A DNA stretch of 64,000 nucleotides from Xanthobacteraceae bacterium. GTDB lineage: Bacteria; Pseudomonadota; Alphaproteobacteria; Rhizobiales; Xanthobacteraceae. Of this stretch, positions 8,261 to 16,074 are shown in pieces (within the stretch, counting starts at the first letter, position 1; every line of letters starts with the position of its first letter). The notes beneath the pieces were generated by a model. That model was not told where the DNA came from, ran no database searches, and saw only the letters and a program-made list of their open reading frames with translations. The stretch is taken from the NCBI GenBank assembly GCA_019454205.1, contig CP075369.1:496001-560000 (forward strand). Reading direction: 5' to 3'. The position numbers were made by a program, and so were the translations under genes.

Positions 8261-9229
8261 CTACCGTCCTCCGAACCGCAGCCCCGGCGCAGGGCGCTCC
8301 TTGAGAACCTCGCGCCGGAAGCGATACATCGCCGCCGGACGCCCTCCGGTTTGCGTCGAGACTTCGCCAGTCGGTTCGACCAGCGCGGTGCCTTCCACCA
8401 GCCGCCGGAAATTTTGTTTATGCAAATGGCGGCCGGCGATGGCCTCCACCGTGTGCTGCAATTCGGTCAGTGTGAATTCGTCCGGCATCAGTTCGAAAAC
8501 CACGGGCCTGTATTTGAGTTTTGCGCGCAGCCGCGAGATCGCGGTCGCGAGAATTCTCCGGTGATCGAATTGCATCGGCTCGCCGAGTGTTTCCGGTTTT
8601 TCGCGAACCAGCGCACTCTCGCGCCCGTCACGGCGGGATTCCGCGATCAGCCCGGCGGAGTAGAGCAGTTCGTAGCGCTCCAGCACACGCTCCTCGTCCC
8701 ATGACGTGCCGTCGATGCCGAACGAAAGCCGGATGCGCTCGCGCGGGCCGAACTCCGCGCCCGGTACGGCTTTCGCCGTCTTCGCCCATGCATTCAGTGC
8801 GGGCAGGATCGTCGCGTCGAGAACCTTGGGGCGGCCTTCGCGCCAGTCTTCCCACGGAAAGAATTTGTACCACGGCTCAAAACGCGCGCCGTGGGATTTC
8901 ATTGCGCGCGCGGTAGTGACGCGCGTCAGCGCGAGATAACCGACCGAGACGACATGCGGCACGGTATCGCCCGCCTGTGCGTGCCGCCCGCGGTCGCCGA
9001 AGGTGTAGAGCTGCTCGACATAGCCGACCTCTAGCGCGGTCTGCTCCGCGACGAAACGACGAAGGCCGATCTCGAAGGTGCGGTGTTCGAGCGCGTCGAA
9101 CGGACCGGAGGGGAGGCCGAGGCTGCCGTCGCCCGCAACCAGAATGAGCGGCGTATCGGCGTCGATCGCGACAATCGCAGCCGCGAGACCGATTTCGATT
9201 GCGGTGCGCGGATGCGTGTCGTTCGCCAT
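8261..9229 (-). CDS. nadQ: NadQ-type Nudix-related transcriptional regulator of NAD synthesis (COG4111)
   Basis: The 322-residue product matches the COG4111/NrtR-like layout: an N-terminal Nudix-like domain (about residues 15-225; LAAAIVAIDADTPLILVA, FEIGLRRFVAEQTALEVGYVEQLYTFGD) joined to a C-terminal winged-helix domain (LMPDEFTLTELQHTVEAI, QNFRRLVEGTALVE). In such regulators the Nudix fold senses an NAD-related ligand instead of hydrolysing it; the canonical GX5EX7REUXEEXGU box is not intact here. The gene is last in a minus-strand operon with ygfZ, tag and two hydrolase genes and lies tail-to-tail with nadABC. The best candidate targets are the palindromes before nadA. Function is inferred from family and neighbourhood. 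Confidence 0.8.
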   Translation of the reverse strand: MANDTHPRTAIEIGLAAAIVAIDADTPLILVAGDGSLGLPSGPFDALEHRTFEIGLRRFVAEQTALEVGYVEQLYTFGDRGRHAQAGDTVPHVVSVGYLALTRVTTARAMKSHGARFEPWYKFFPWEDWREGRPKVLDATILPALNAWAKTAKAVPGAEFGPRERIRLSFGIDGTSWDEERVLERYELLYSAGLIAESRRDGRESALVREKPETLGEPMQFDHRRILATAISRLRAKLKYRPVVFELMPDEFTLTELQHTVEAIAGRHLHKQNFRRLVEGTALVEPTGEVSTQTGGRPAAMYRFRREVLKERPAPGLRFGGR

Positions 9230-9232
9230 GGT

Positions 9233-9748
9233 TCAGATTTTGATGACGAAGGGTTCGGCTTCTTCGATCCAGCCGCTGCCGAAGTCCCCCTTGCCGATGG
9301 CGCGTACCGCCTCGACCATGCGGCCGCCGCGGCCGAGCAGCTTGTCGCCGAAGCCGACGATGCGCGGGTTCGGTTGCGCGGTGATGGACGCGCTGCGGAT
9401 CGCGCGTGCGATCTCTGCTTCGTTCTTTTCAGGCTGGATTGCGCAAGCGGTGATGAACGCGGCCGCCGTCGAGCGGCTGATGCCGGCGAAGCAATGTACC
9501 ACCATCGGCTTACGGCGCTCCCAGCGCTCGACGAAGGTGAGCAGTTCCGCAACATGCGTTTCCGCCGGAGCGATCATCCCTTCGAGTTCGTCCTCGATGT
9601 CATCGATGGACAGGATGAGGTGGTTTTCCTCGCGGATGCTCCGCGGCCGCGTCACGCGCGAAGTATCGCGGATAAGCGTGACGACATGCTCGGCGCCGGT
9701 GTCGTCGACGACATTGTGCAAGCGAGAAAGCGAGCAGACGTGGATCAT
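9233..9748 (-). CDS. Tyrosine/dual-specificity phosphatase-like protein
   Basis: Started at the ATG at 9748, which overlaps the stop of the upstream gene (ATGA), the product is 171 residues. It carries the cysteine phosphatase P-loop HCFAGISRS at about 85-93 (catalytic Cys86, Arg92) and a possible general acid in the ILSIDDIEDE region near residue 50. It is a compact cytoplasmic protein without signal peptide or membrane segment. The frame is open further upstream, but that region codes for the HD hydrolase in another frame. It sits between the HD phosphohydrolase and nadQ (3 bp gap), so the operon groups two phosphate-ester hydrolases with the NAD regulator. The natural substrate is unknown. 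Confidence 0.8.
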   Translation of the reverse strand: MIHVCSLSRLHNVVDDTGAEHVVTLIRDTSRVTRPRSIREENHLILSIDDIEDELEGMIAPAETHVAELLTFVERWERRKPMVVHCFAGISRSTAAAFITACAIQPEKNEAEIARAIRSASITAQPNPRIVGFGDKLLGRGGRMVEAVRAIGKGDFGSGWIEEAEPFVIKI

Positions 9749-10380
9749 GTTTCGTCCGAGAGTTCCTTGAAGCGAGCGAGAAACCGCTTCCCGGCGGTTT
9801 CCGCGTTCCACGGCGTGAGGTAGCGCTTCTCCTCCGCTTCGTCGAGGCCCGGCGGCGTGCCGAAAAAGCGCCGCGCTTCCGTTTCCTTGAAACCAGCCAG
9901 CCGCGTCGCTTCGAGAAACGCCGCGTGGCGGTCGGCTTTCTTCACATGGTCGTTCAATGTGGCTGGCCAGCGCGCGGGCAAGCCGAAGCGCAGCGAGATC
10001 GCATGCAGCAGCCGGTTCTCCACCGCCTTGTAGTCGGCGCGCAGCACCGCCTTGAACGGGCTGATGAGGTCGCCGATCACGTATTCTGGCGCGTCGTGCA
10101 GCAGCACCGCGAGCCGCCACTTACGGTCGAGGTTCGGGGAAATCTTCCGCGAGATTGCTTCCACCAGCAGCGAATGTTGCGCGACGGAGAAGATGTGCGT
10201 GCCGATGGTCTGGCCGTTCCAGCGCGCGACGCGCGCGAGGCCGTGCGCGATATCCTCGATCTCGACGTCGAGCGGAGAAGGATCGAGCAGATCGAGCCTC
10301 CGGCCCGACAGCATGCGTTGCCATGCCCGCGGCGCAGCCTCGCGCTTCGTGGAAGAAGCGCGCGCGGCAGCTTTCGTCAC
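9745..10380 (-). CDS. HD-domain phosphohydrolase, YfbR-like (possible 5'-deoxynucleotidase)
   Basis: I start the 211-residue product at a GTG at 10380 that overlaps the tag stop codon; the frame has no suitable ATG nearby, and upstream extension would run inside tag. It shows the HD metal-binding pattern: His69 in VAQHSLLVE, His95-Asp96 in LLHDAPEYVIGD and a later DHVKKADRHA. YfbR family members hydrolyse deoxyribonucleoside monophosphates and act in nucleotide-pool control. It overlaps its neighbours on both sides, so expression should be coupled with tag and the phosphatase gene. The substrate is a family-based guess. Confidence 0.8.
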   Translation of the reverse strand: MTKAAARASSTKREAAPRAWQRMLSGRRLDLLDPSPLDVEIEDIAHGLARVARWNGQTIGTHIFSVAQHSLLVEAISRKISPNLDRKWRLAVLLHDAPEYVIGDLISPFKAVLRADYKAVENRLLHAISLRFGLPARWPATLNDHVKKADRHAAFLEATRLAGFKETEARRFFGTPPGLDEAEEKRYLTPWNAETAGKRFLARFKELSDET

Positions 10381-10967
10381 TTCGCGAGTTCCTTGTGACG
10401 ATAGCAGCTCGTCAGGTGATCGTTCACCATGCCAGTGGCCTGCATGAAGGCATAGACGATGGTCGGTCCGCAGAAATTGAAACCGCGCGCTTTCAGCTCC
10501 TTCGACATCGCAAGCGAAATCTTCGTTTCTGCCGGAACGCCGCCATGCGTCTTGATCTTGTTGATCTTCGGTGCGCCGTCCACGAAATCCCAAAGCAGCT
10601 TCGAGAAGCCCGGACCTTTTTCCTGAATCTCCAGCCATGCGCGCGCCGATTGCCGCGCGCCCCAGATTTTCATCTTGTTGCGGATGATGCCTTCGTCCTT
10701 CATCAGCGCGTTCAATTTCTTTGTGTCGTAGCGCGCAATTTTCTCCGGGTTGAACTTGTCGAAGGCTTTGCGGAAGTTGTCGCGCTTGCGCAAAATCGTG
10801 ATCCACGAAAGCCCGGCCTGAAACCCGTCGAGGATCAGCTTCTCGAATAGCGCGCGGTCGTCGTATTCCGGCACGCCCCATTCGGTGTCGTGGTAATGCA
10901 CGTATAATGGATCAACGCCGCACCATACGCAGCGTTTCTTGCCGTCGGCGTGAACGATTCTTTTCAT
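10377..10967 (-). CDS. tag: DNA-3-methyladenine glycosylase I
   Basis: Tag excises 3-methyladenine from alkylated DNA in base excision repair. The 196-residue product aligns with E. coli Tag: CVWCGVDPLYVHYHDTEWGVP at the N-terminus, then LFEKLILDGFQAGLSW, IIRNKMKI and the C-terminal VNDHLTSCYRH. The zinc ligands expected in the family are present (a cysteine at 13, the histidine of YHDTEW, and the His and Cys of DHLTSC). The gene lies 7 bp after ygfZ and overlaps the GTG of the following HD gene, within a five-gene minus-strand operon that ends with nadQ. Confidence 0.93.
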   Translation of the reverse strand: MKRIVHADGKKRCVWCGVDPLYVHYHDTEWGVPEYDDRALFEKLILDGFQAGLSWITILRKRDNFRKAFDKFNPEKIARYDTKKLNALMKDEGIIRNKMKIWGARQSARAWLEIQEKGPGFSKLLWDFVDGAPKINKIKTHGGVPAETKISLAMSKELKARGFNFCGPTIVYAFMQATGMVNDHLTSCYRHKELAK

Positions 10968-10974
10968 GCGCTGA

Positions 10975-11859
10975 CTATGCGCCGAAATCTGGTTCGCCGG
11001 GAAACGGGAAGCGCGCCCATGCCGGTTTCTGCAACGAAATCTCGATGCCGCCCGCGGTGATCTTCTCGCCCTTCGCGAGCGCGGCCTGCACGCGGTCCAG
11101 CCGCACCATCGCGATGCCCTTGCCGTTTTCGCCGGAGCCCATGTGTCCCGCCGGTTTGTCTCCGGCTTTCACTTCGACGCCGGGGAACGGCGCGGTGTCG
11201 AACGTCACCTGCACGATGCGCGTGCGCGGCAGGGTTTTCCGTTCCATGCGCGAAACGACTTCTTGCCCGATGAAGCAGCCTTTCTTGAAATCGACGCCGT
11301 TCAACTGGTCCATGTCCGCTTCGTGCGGATAGGCGTCGCTGTAAACGAAATCCTTGCCGCCATCGGGAACGCCAAGTGCGATGCGCTTAGTGTGATAGGC
11401 GTCCGCTGCCGCGATTTTGAAGTCAGCGTTTTCGAGATCGGATTTAGCTTCGGCTGCCGGAAGAATGATCCGCTGGCCAAGCGTCGGGTGCCGCGGGTCG
11501 TCGTAAACGATGCCAGTCTCCGATGTCGCCTTGCCTTCGAGCACCGCCGCGACAGCGAGATCGGGCCTGTCCTCGATCGCGACCTTGGCGCGCAACTTGT
11601 AGAAGGCGAGCTTCTTCGCGAGATCGTCCGCGATGGCGCGTGGCGCGTCGATCAGGAAACCGCCGCCGTCTTCGTCGTGCGCGCGCACCACCAGAAAGTC
11701 CGCGACGATCTTGCCCTGCGGCGTCAGCAATCCCGCAAAACGCGCCTGATCGGGTAGGAGCGAATCGACATCGTTCGTGATGACGTTGTCGAGGAACGTC
11801 TTGGCGTCGTCGCCGGTTATGCGCAGGACCGCGCGTTCTTCGAGGATTGCAGCCAGCAT
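10975..11859 (-). CDS. ygfZ: Folate-binding protein YgfZ (Fe-S cluster/tRNA modification factor)
   Basis: YgfZ is a GcvT-like tetrahydrofolate-binding protein that supports the activity of iron-sulphur enzymes such as MiaB. The 294-residue product has the family signature KKGCFIGQEVVSRM around residue 200 with its conserved cysteine, and starts ILEERAVLRITGDDAKTFLDNV as usual. I start it at the ATG at 11859; the frame is open for over a kilobase beyond, but only as the antisense shadow of the dihydroorotase gene. It heads the ygfZ-tag-HD-phosphatase-nadQ operon and is divergent from the dihydroorotase gene with a 111 bp gap. Confidence 0.9.
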   Translation of the reverse strand: MLAAILEERAVLRITGDDAKTFLDNVITNDVDSLLPDQARFAGLLTPQGKIVADFLVVRAHDEDGGGFLIDAPRAIADDLAKKLAFYKLRAKVAIEDRPDLAVAAVLEGKATSETGIVYDDPRHPTLGQRIILPAAEAKSDLENADFKIAAADAYHTKRIALGVPDGGKDFVYSDAYPHEADMDQLNGVDFKKGCFIGQEVVSRMERKTLPRTRIVQVTFDTAPFPGVEVKAGDKPAGHMGSGENGKGIAMVRLDRVQAALAKGEKITAGGIEISLQKPAWARFPFPGEPDFGA

Positions 11860-11970
11860 GGGGATTTCGTCGATCCTCTCTCCGGAGGCCGCTTGCAAAG
11901 GTTTCTCTTTCCGCAGACAAGTAAGGCTGTTCCTGTAGCCCGGCAAGGGCGGGTAATTTCGCGGGGCCGC

Positions 11971-13311
11971 ATGGCCGAAACTTTCGATCTCATCCTCACT
12001 GGCGGAACCGTCGTGAACCACGATGGCGCGGTCGCACGCGACATCGGCATCCGCGACGGGCGAATCGTTGCGCTCGGCAGCCTCGCGTCCGCCTCGGCCG
12101 CGCAGAAATGGGATTGCCACGGCCTTCATATCCTGCCCGGCGTCATCGACACGCAGGTCCACTTCCGCGAACCGGGCATGACCCACAAGGAAGACCTGGA
12201 AAGCGGCTCGCGCGGCGCCGTGATGGGCGGCGTTACGGCGGTGTTCGAAATGCCGAACACCGATCCGCTCACTATCGACGGCGATGCCTTCGCCGACAAG
12301 ATCGGCCGCGCCATCGGGCGGATGCACTGCGATTTTGCCTTCTTCATCGGAGGCACGGCGGAGAACGCAGGCGAGGTCGCGGAATACGAGCAGTTGCCCG
12401 GCTGTGCTGGCATCAAGGTCTTCATGGGTTCTTCGACCGGGAAGCTGCTGATCCCGGACGACAAGGGCCTGCGCGCGATTCTGGAAAACATCCGCCGCCG
12501 TGCGTCGTTTCATGCGGAAGACGAGCCGCGCCTGAACGAACGAAAGGGCGAGCGCATCGAAGGCGACCCGCGCTCGCATCCGGTCTGGCGCGATCCGGTT
12601 GCGGCGCTGCTCGCGACCACGCGCCTCGTCACGCTGGCGCGCGACACTGGCAGGCGCGTGCACGTGCTGCATGTTTCCACGGCGGAAGAAATCGACTTCC
12701 TCGCCGCGCACAAGGATGTCGCGACCGTCGAGGTGACGCCGCATCATCTCACCCTTGTCGCGCCCGAATGTTACGAGCGCCTCGGCACGCGCGCGCAGAT
12801 GAACCCGCCCGTGCGCGATGCGCGCCACCGCGACGCGATCTGGCGCGGCATCGCGGACGGCACTGTCGATATTCTCGGCTCCGATCACGCGCCGCATACG
12901 CTGGAAGAAAAATCGAAGACCTATCCCGCGAGTCCCTCCGGCATGACCGGCGTGCAGACGCTGGTGCCGACCATGCTCGATCATGTGAACGCGGGCCGGC
13001 TTACGTTGCAGCGTTTCGTCGATCTCAGCAGTCACGGTCCGGCACGCGTGTTCGGCATTGCCAACAAGGGCCGCATCGCGCACGGCTACGACGCCGACCT
13101 CACCATCGTCGATCTGAAACGGCGCGAGACGATCACGAATAAATGGATCGAGTCGAAGGCGGGCTGGACGCCCTATGACGGCGTCACCGTTACCGGCTGG
13201 CCGGTGGGAACAGTGCTGCGCGGTACCATCGTGATGCGCGACGGGCAGTTACTTGCGAAGGGGAAAGGTCAGCCGGTCCGCTTTCTCGAAGCGCTGCCCG
13301 CGGGGACGTAA
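11971..13311 (+). CDS. pyrC: Dihydroorotase
   Basis: The enzyme closes carbamoyl-aspartate to dihydroorotate in pyrimidine synthesis. The 446-residue product is of the amidohydrolase type that aligns with the multidomain class I enzymes: zinc motif DTQVHFREPGMTHKEDLESG with HxH-like spacing, GIKVFMGSSTG, VHVLHVSTAEE, VTPHHLTL and LGSDHAPHT. I prefer the ATG at 11971 over the in-frame 11893 because the extra 26 residues look non-native and the shorter form starts MAETFDLILTGGTVVN like its relatives. It could serve a related cyclic amide instead, because genomes of this group often carry two such genes. Confidence 0.85.
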   Translation: MAETFDLILTGGTVVNHDGAVARDIGIRDGRIVALGSLASASAAQKWDCHGLHILPGVIDTQVHFREPGMTHKEDLESGSRGAVMGGVTAVFEMPNTDPLTIDGDAFADKIGRAIGRMHCDFAFFIGGTAENAGEVAEYEQLPGCAGIKVFMGSSTGKLLIPDDKGLRAILENIRRRASFHAEDEPRLNERKGERIEGDPRSHPVWRDPVAALLATTRLVTLARDTGRRVHVLHVSTAEEIDFLAAHKDVATVEVTPHHLTLVAPECYERLGTRAQMNPPVRDARHRDAIWRGIADGTVDILGSDHAPHTLEEKSKTYPASPSGMTGVQTLVPTMLDHVNAGRLTLQRFVDLSSHGPARVFGIANKGRIAHGYDADLTIVDLKRRETITNKWIESKAGWTPYDGVTVTGWPVGTVLRGTIVMRDGQLLAKGKGQPVRFLEALPAGT

Positions 13312-13926
13312 TCAGTCGCCTGCAATAAAAAACTGCCACGCGCCGTCCGGCGAAATGCCGACGCGGAAAAAATTATACGCGCCGAATTTCTGCATTTCCT
13401 TGTAGTCGAACGCCGTGACCAGCCGGAACAGTTCGACCCGCTGCGGGGCGGTGAGCTTCTCCAGCGGGATCGCGTGGAAGTAGGGCCAGACGAAAACTTC
13501 GTTCGGCGTGCCCTTTTCGATCAGCACGAACGGGCTTTCCAGCACTTCGATCAGGCTCGACAGGACTTCCAGTCCGTCGCTATCGGGAAAGGAATTTTTC
13601 CAGAACTGCACCGGCTCCGGATCGCCGCCGACCGAGAATGTCGGCAGCGATTTCTGCTCCTTCATGATCGCGGCCACCGCGTCGAGATCGCCATTGCGCG
13701 CGGCGACGAGAATCCGCTCGTGCAGTTTGCGCACCGGCTCCGGCAGCGCGGAAACGTCGCGCAGGATTTCCGGCAACGTGCCGTTGCGCTTCTGCGCCTT
13801 CGCCGGATTGGTCGCCGGTTCCTTGATGGTTTCGGTCTTGACCTTCTTCTGCGCGAGCGTCTGCGGCGCGGCGGCGAGCAGCACGCAAAGCGCAAACGCA
13901 AAACCGGCAAGAAGTTTTTCCCTCAT
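13312..13926 (-). CDS. Secreted hypothetical protein
   Basis: The 204-residue product begins MREKLLAGFAFALCVLLAAAPQTLAQ, a signal peptide with a probable cut after TLA, so it is likely periplasmic. A lysine-rich linker (KKVKTETIKEPATNPAKAQKR) follows, then a mostly helical part (LPEPVRKLHERILVAARNGDLDAVAAIM), an ankyrin-like flavour, and a globular C-terminal part ending ISPDGAWQFFIAGD. I recognise it as a conserved type in Hyphomicrobiales but know no function. Its stop codon directly abuts the end of the convergent dihydroorotase gene. Confidence 0.75.
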   Translation of the reverse strand: MREKLLAGFAFALCVLLAAAPQTLAQKKVKTETIKEPATNPAKAQKRNGTLPEILRDVSALPEPVRKLHERILVAARNGDLDAVAAIMKEQKSLPTFSVGGDPEPVQFWKNSFPDSDGLEVLSSLIEVLESPFVLIEKGTPNEVFVWPYFHAIPLEKLTAPQRVELFRLVTAFDYKEMQKFGAYNFFRVGISPDGAWQFFIAGD

Positions 13927-13986
13927 GCGGGCAGTGTAGCGGATCGCGGGGAAGGGCGGGAAAATTCGTGGTGGCGAAACCGCCGC

Positions 13987-14787
13987 CTAGAGCACGGAAT
14001 ACGGCCCCGGAAACGCGTCCACGAACGCGGCATGGCTGACGAGGCCCGCCGCCGCGCTCCATGTGTGGACCAGAAACTGCTGCGGCTCCCGGATGAAATT
14101 CAGCGACGGTTTGCTACGCAGGTCGAGTTCGAACGGAAACGAGGACGAGGGGGATAGCAGCACAGGCACGCCCGCGATATTCGCGACGATCATCCGGTGC
14201 GCGTGTCCGCAGACGATGGCGGAAATGTTCTTCGCGTGCTCTGCGATAATGGCGCGGAATTCCGCAAGCCCGTGCTTGATGCCGTATTCGTCCATCTTCA
14301 CGAGGCCAGTCGTGAACGGCGGGTGATGCATCGCAATCAGCGTTGGCTTGTTGCGGTCCGCCGCCAGCGTGGCGCGCAGCCAGCCGAGCCGCGTTTCGCA
14401 TAATTCGCCATGCACCGCGTTCGGCACGATGGTGTCGAGGCCGATGATGCGAACGTCGTAATCGTCGTTGACGAAACTGAGATGGCCGCCATCCTGCCGC
14501 GTGACGCAACGCGGCAGCTTTTGCAGCATTTCTTCGCGCACGTCATGGTTGCCGGGAATGGCGGCAACCGGACAATGCAGCCGCGCGAGTTGCGCGGCGA
14601 TGAAATCGTATTCCTCGCCCGCACCGGTTTCCGCCACATCACCGGTGAGCAGCACCAGATCGGGTTTCGGTTCGAAAGCGAGTACGCGCGAAACCGCGCG
14701 CTCGAATGCCACGCGGCTGTCGACATGCTTGCCGAACAGCTTTCCGGGCACGGAGACATGCATGTCCGACAACTGAACAATCAGCAC
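13987..14787 (-). CDS. Metallophosphoesterase, CpdA/GpdQ-type phosphodiesterase
   Basis: The 266-residue protein has the full calcineurin-like metal set: QLSDMHVS (Asp, His), LLTGDVAETG (Asp), PGNHDVRE (Asn, His), MHHPPF (His) and CGHAHR (His-x-His). This matches the class III cyclic-nucleotide phosphodiesterase group, which includes CpdA and the glycerophosphodiesterase GpdQ. No signal peptide is seen, so it acts in the cytoplasm. The gene is divergent from the UgpC-B-A-E-like importer across a region with a Pho box. Together this makes hydrolysis of imported glycerophosphodiesters a good hypothesis; cAMP hydrolysis is the main alternative. Confidence 0.85.
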   Translation of the reverse strand: MLIVQLSDMHVSVPGKLFGKHVDSRVAFERAVSRVLAFEPKPDLVLLTGDVAETGAGEEYDFIAAQLARLHCPVAAIPGNHDVREEMLQKLPRCVTRQDGGHLSFVNDDYDVRIIGLDTIVPNAVHGELCETRLGWLRATLAADRNKPTLIAMHHPPFTTGLVKMDEYGIKHGLAEFRAIIAEHAKNISAIVCGHAHRMIVANIAGVPVLLSPSSSFPFELDLRSKPSLNFIREPQQFLVHTWSAAAGLVSHAAFVDAFPGPYSVL

Positions 14788-14872
14788 GGGACGGTGCCCC
14801 GTTTTTCCGCATCACGTATCGAGGGTGCAGCGCAACAACACATGCAAGCCGATAATTCTGTTGGCGAACTTC

Positions 14873-14902
14873 GTGTCGCAGCCATTGTCATAAAACTGTA
14901 AT
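14873..14902 (+). promoter_or_regulatory. Pho box (PhoB-binding site) upstream of the ugp-like operon
   Basis: TTGTCAT at 14885-14891, AAAA, then CTGTAAT at 14896-14902 closely fits the PhoB consensus of two CTGTCAT-like heptamers separated by an AT-rich tetrad. A weaker third heptamer (GTGTCGC) starts at 14873, in step with the 11-bp spacing. The site lies 57 bp before the first importer gene and 86 bp before the divergent phosphoesterase gene, so it could control both. Confidence 0.7.
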
Positions 14903-14958
14903 ATGAATGCTGGAACGACAAAACAGAAAACGCTTCCAGGGACGGCATCAAGGTCGGC

Positions 14959-16056
14959 ATGGCATTCATCGAGTTGCAGGGCGCGACCAAGAAGTGGGCG
15001 AGCGCGGTCGGCATTGATAACGTCAACCTTTCGATTTCGAAAGGTTCGTTCGTCGTGCTGCTCGGCCCGTCCGGCTGCGGCAAGTCGACGACGCTGCGTA
15101 TCATCGCCGGGCTGGAATCGCCGGACCAAGGCCGCGTCCTGATCGGCGGCCGCGACGTCACTTCCGAGCCGCCGTCGAAGCGCGGCATCTCCATGGTGTT
15201 TCAGTCCTATGCGCTGTTCCCGCATCTGAGCGTCGCGGAAAACATCGTGTTCGGGTTGAAGGTGCGCGGCACGCCGAAAGCGGAGCGCGCCGAACGCCTC
15301 GAAGTCGCGCTCCAGCGCACCGGCCTGAAAGGCTACGAACACCGCAAGCCGGCGCAACTTTCCGGCGGCCAACGCCAGCGCGTCGCGCTCGCCCGCGCGA
15401 TCATCGCGGATCATCCGATCTGCCTGATGGACGAGCCGCTCTCCAATCTCGACGCCAAGCTGCGTCATTCGGTCCGGCAGGAAATCCGTTCGCTCCAGCG
15501 CCAGCTTGACATGACTGTCATCTACGTCACGCACGATCAGACCGAAGCGATGGCGATGGCCGATGTCGTCGTCTTGATGAAGGACGGCCGCATCGAGCAG
15601 ATGGGCACGCCGCAGGCTTTGTACGAAGAACCGGCAACAGCATTTTCCGCATCTTTCATCGGCACGCCGCCGATGACGTTGCTGCCTGCCGCCGCGTTGC
15701 CCGATGGACTTGTGCCGCTTGCAAGCGAAGCGAAACCGGCGAGCGAGCTGACGGTCGGCATCCGCCCCGAAAGCATCCGCGTCGTTGATGTTTCCAAGAC
15801 GGCGCTGCGCGGCACCGTGCAGAACACGGAGTTCATGGGCGCCGAGACCTTTCTCTACGCGCTGACCGAAGCGGGTCAGTTGATCGCGCGTATTCCGGGC
15901 CGCGTCTCGCGCGAGCCGGGCCAGGAAATCTTCATCGAATGGAACCGGCATGACGCGGTGCTGTTCGATCGTGCCTCCGGCGTGCGCCTGCCTGCGAAAG
16001 ACACGCAGGCCGCCGGACCGAAGTTCGTCACCAACGATCCGGCATTATCCGGCTAG
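14959..16056 (+). CDS. ugpC: ABC transporter ATP-binding protein, UgpC-like
   Basis: This 365-residue ATPase powers the importer encoded by the next three genes. It shows Walker A GPSGCGKST, the Q-loop in MVFQSYALFPHLSVAENI, the signature LSGGQRQRVALARA, Walker B CLMDEPLSNLD, and the switch histidine in YVTHDQTEAMAM. A C-terminal MOBE/TOBE-like region (ELTVGIRPESIRVVD) places it in the MalK/UgpC carbohydrate-uptake class 1 group. The ATG at 14959 starts MAFIELQGATKKW. The gene order C-B-A-E differs from the common B-A-E-C. The Pho box upstream favours glycerol-3-phosphate or a glycerophosphodiester as substrate, but sequence alone does not fix this. Confidence 0.85.
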   Translation: MAFIELQGATKKWASAVGIDNVNLSISKGSFVVLLGPSGCGKSTTLRIIAGLESPDQGRVLIGGRDVTSEPPSKRGISMVFQSYALFPHLSVAENIVFGLKVRGTPKAERAERLEVALQRTGLKGYEHRKPAQLSGGQRQRVALARAIIADHPICLMDEPLSNLDAKLRHSVRQEIRSLQRQLDMTVIYVTHDQTEAMAMADVVVLMKDGRIEQMGTPQALYEEPATAFSASFIGTPPMTLLPAAALPDGLVPLASEAKPASELTVGIRPESIRVVDVSKTALRGTVQNTEFMGAETFLYALTEAGQLIARIPGRVSREPGQEIFIEWNRHDAVLFDRASGVRLPAKDTQAAGPKFVTNDPALSG

Positions 16057-16074
16057 TAAAAGGAGGAGAGGCTG

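Noticed and set aside
10975..13083. A 702-codon minus-strand open frame
   Set aside because: Only its first part (10975-11859) has YgfZ character; the rest is the antisense frame of the dihydroorotase gene and shows Arg/His-rich shadow composition.
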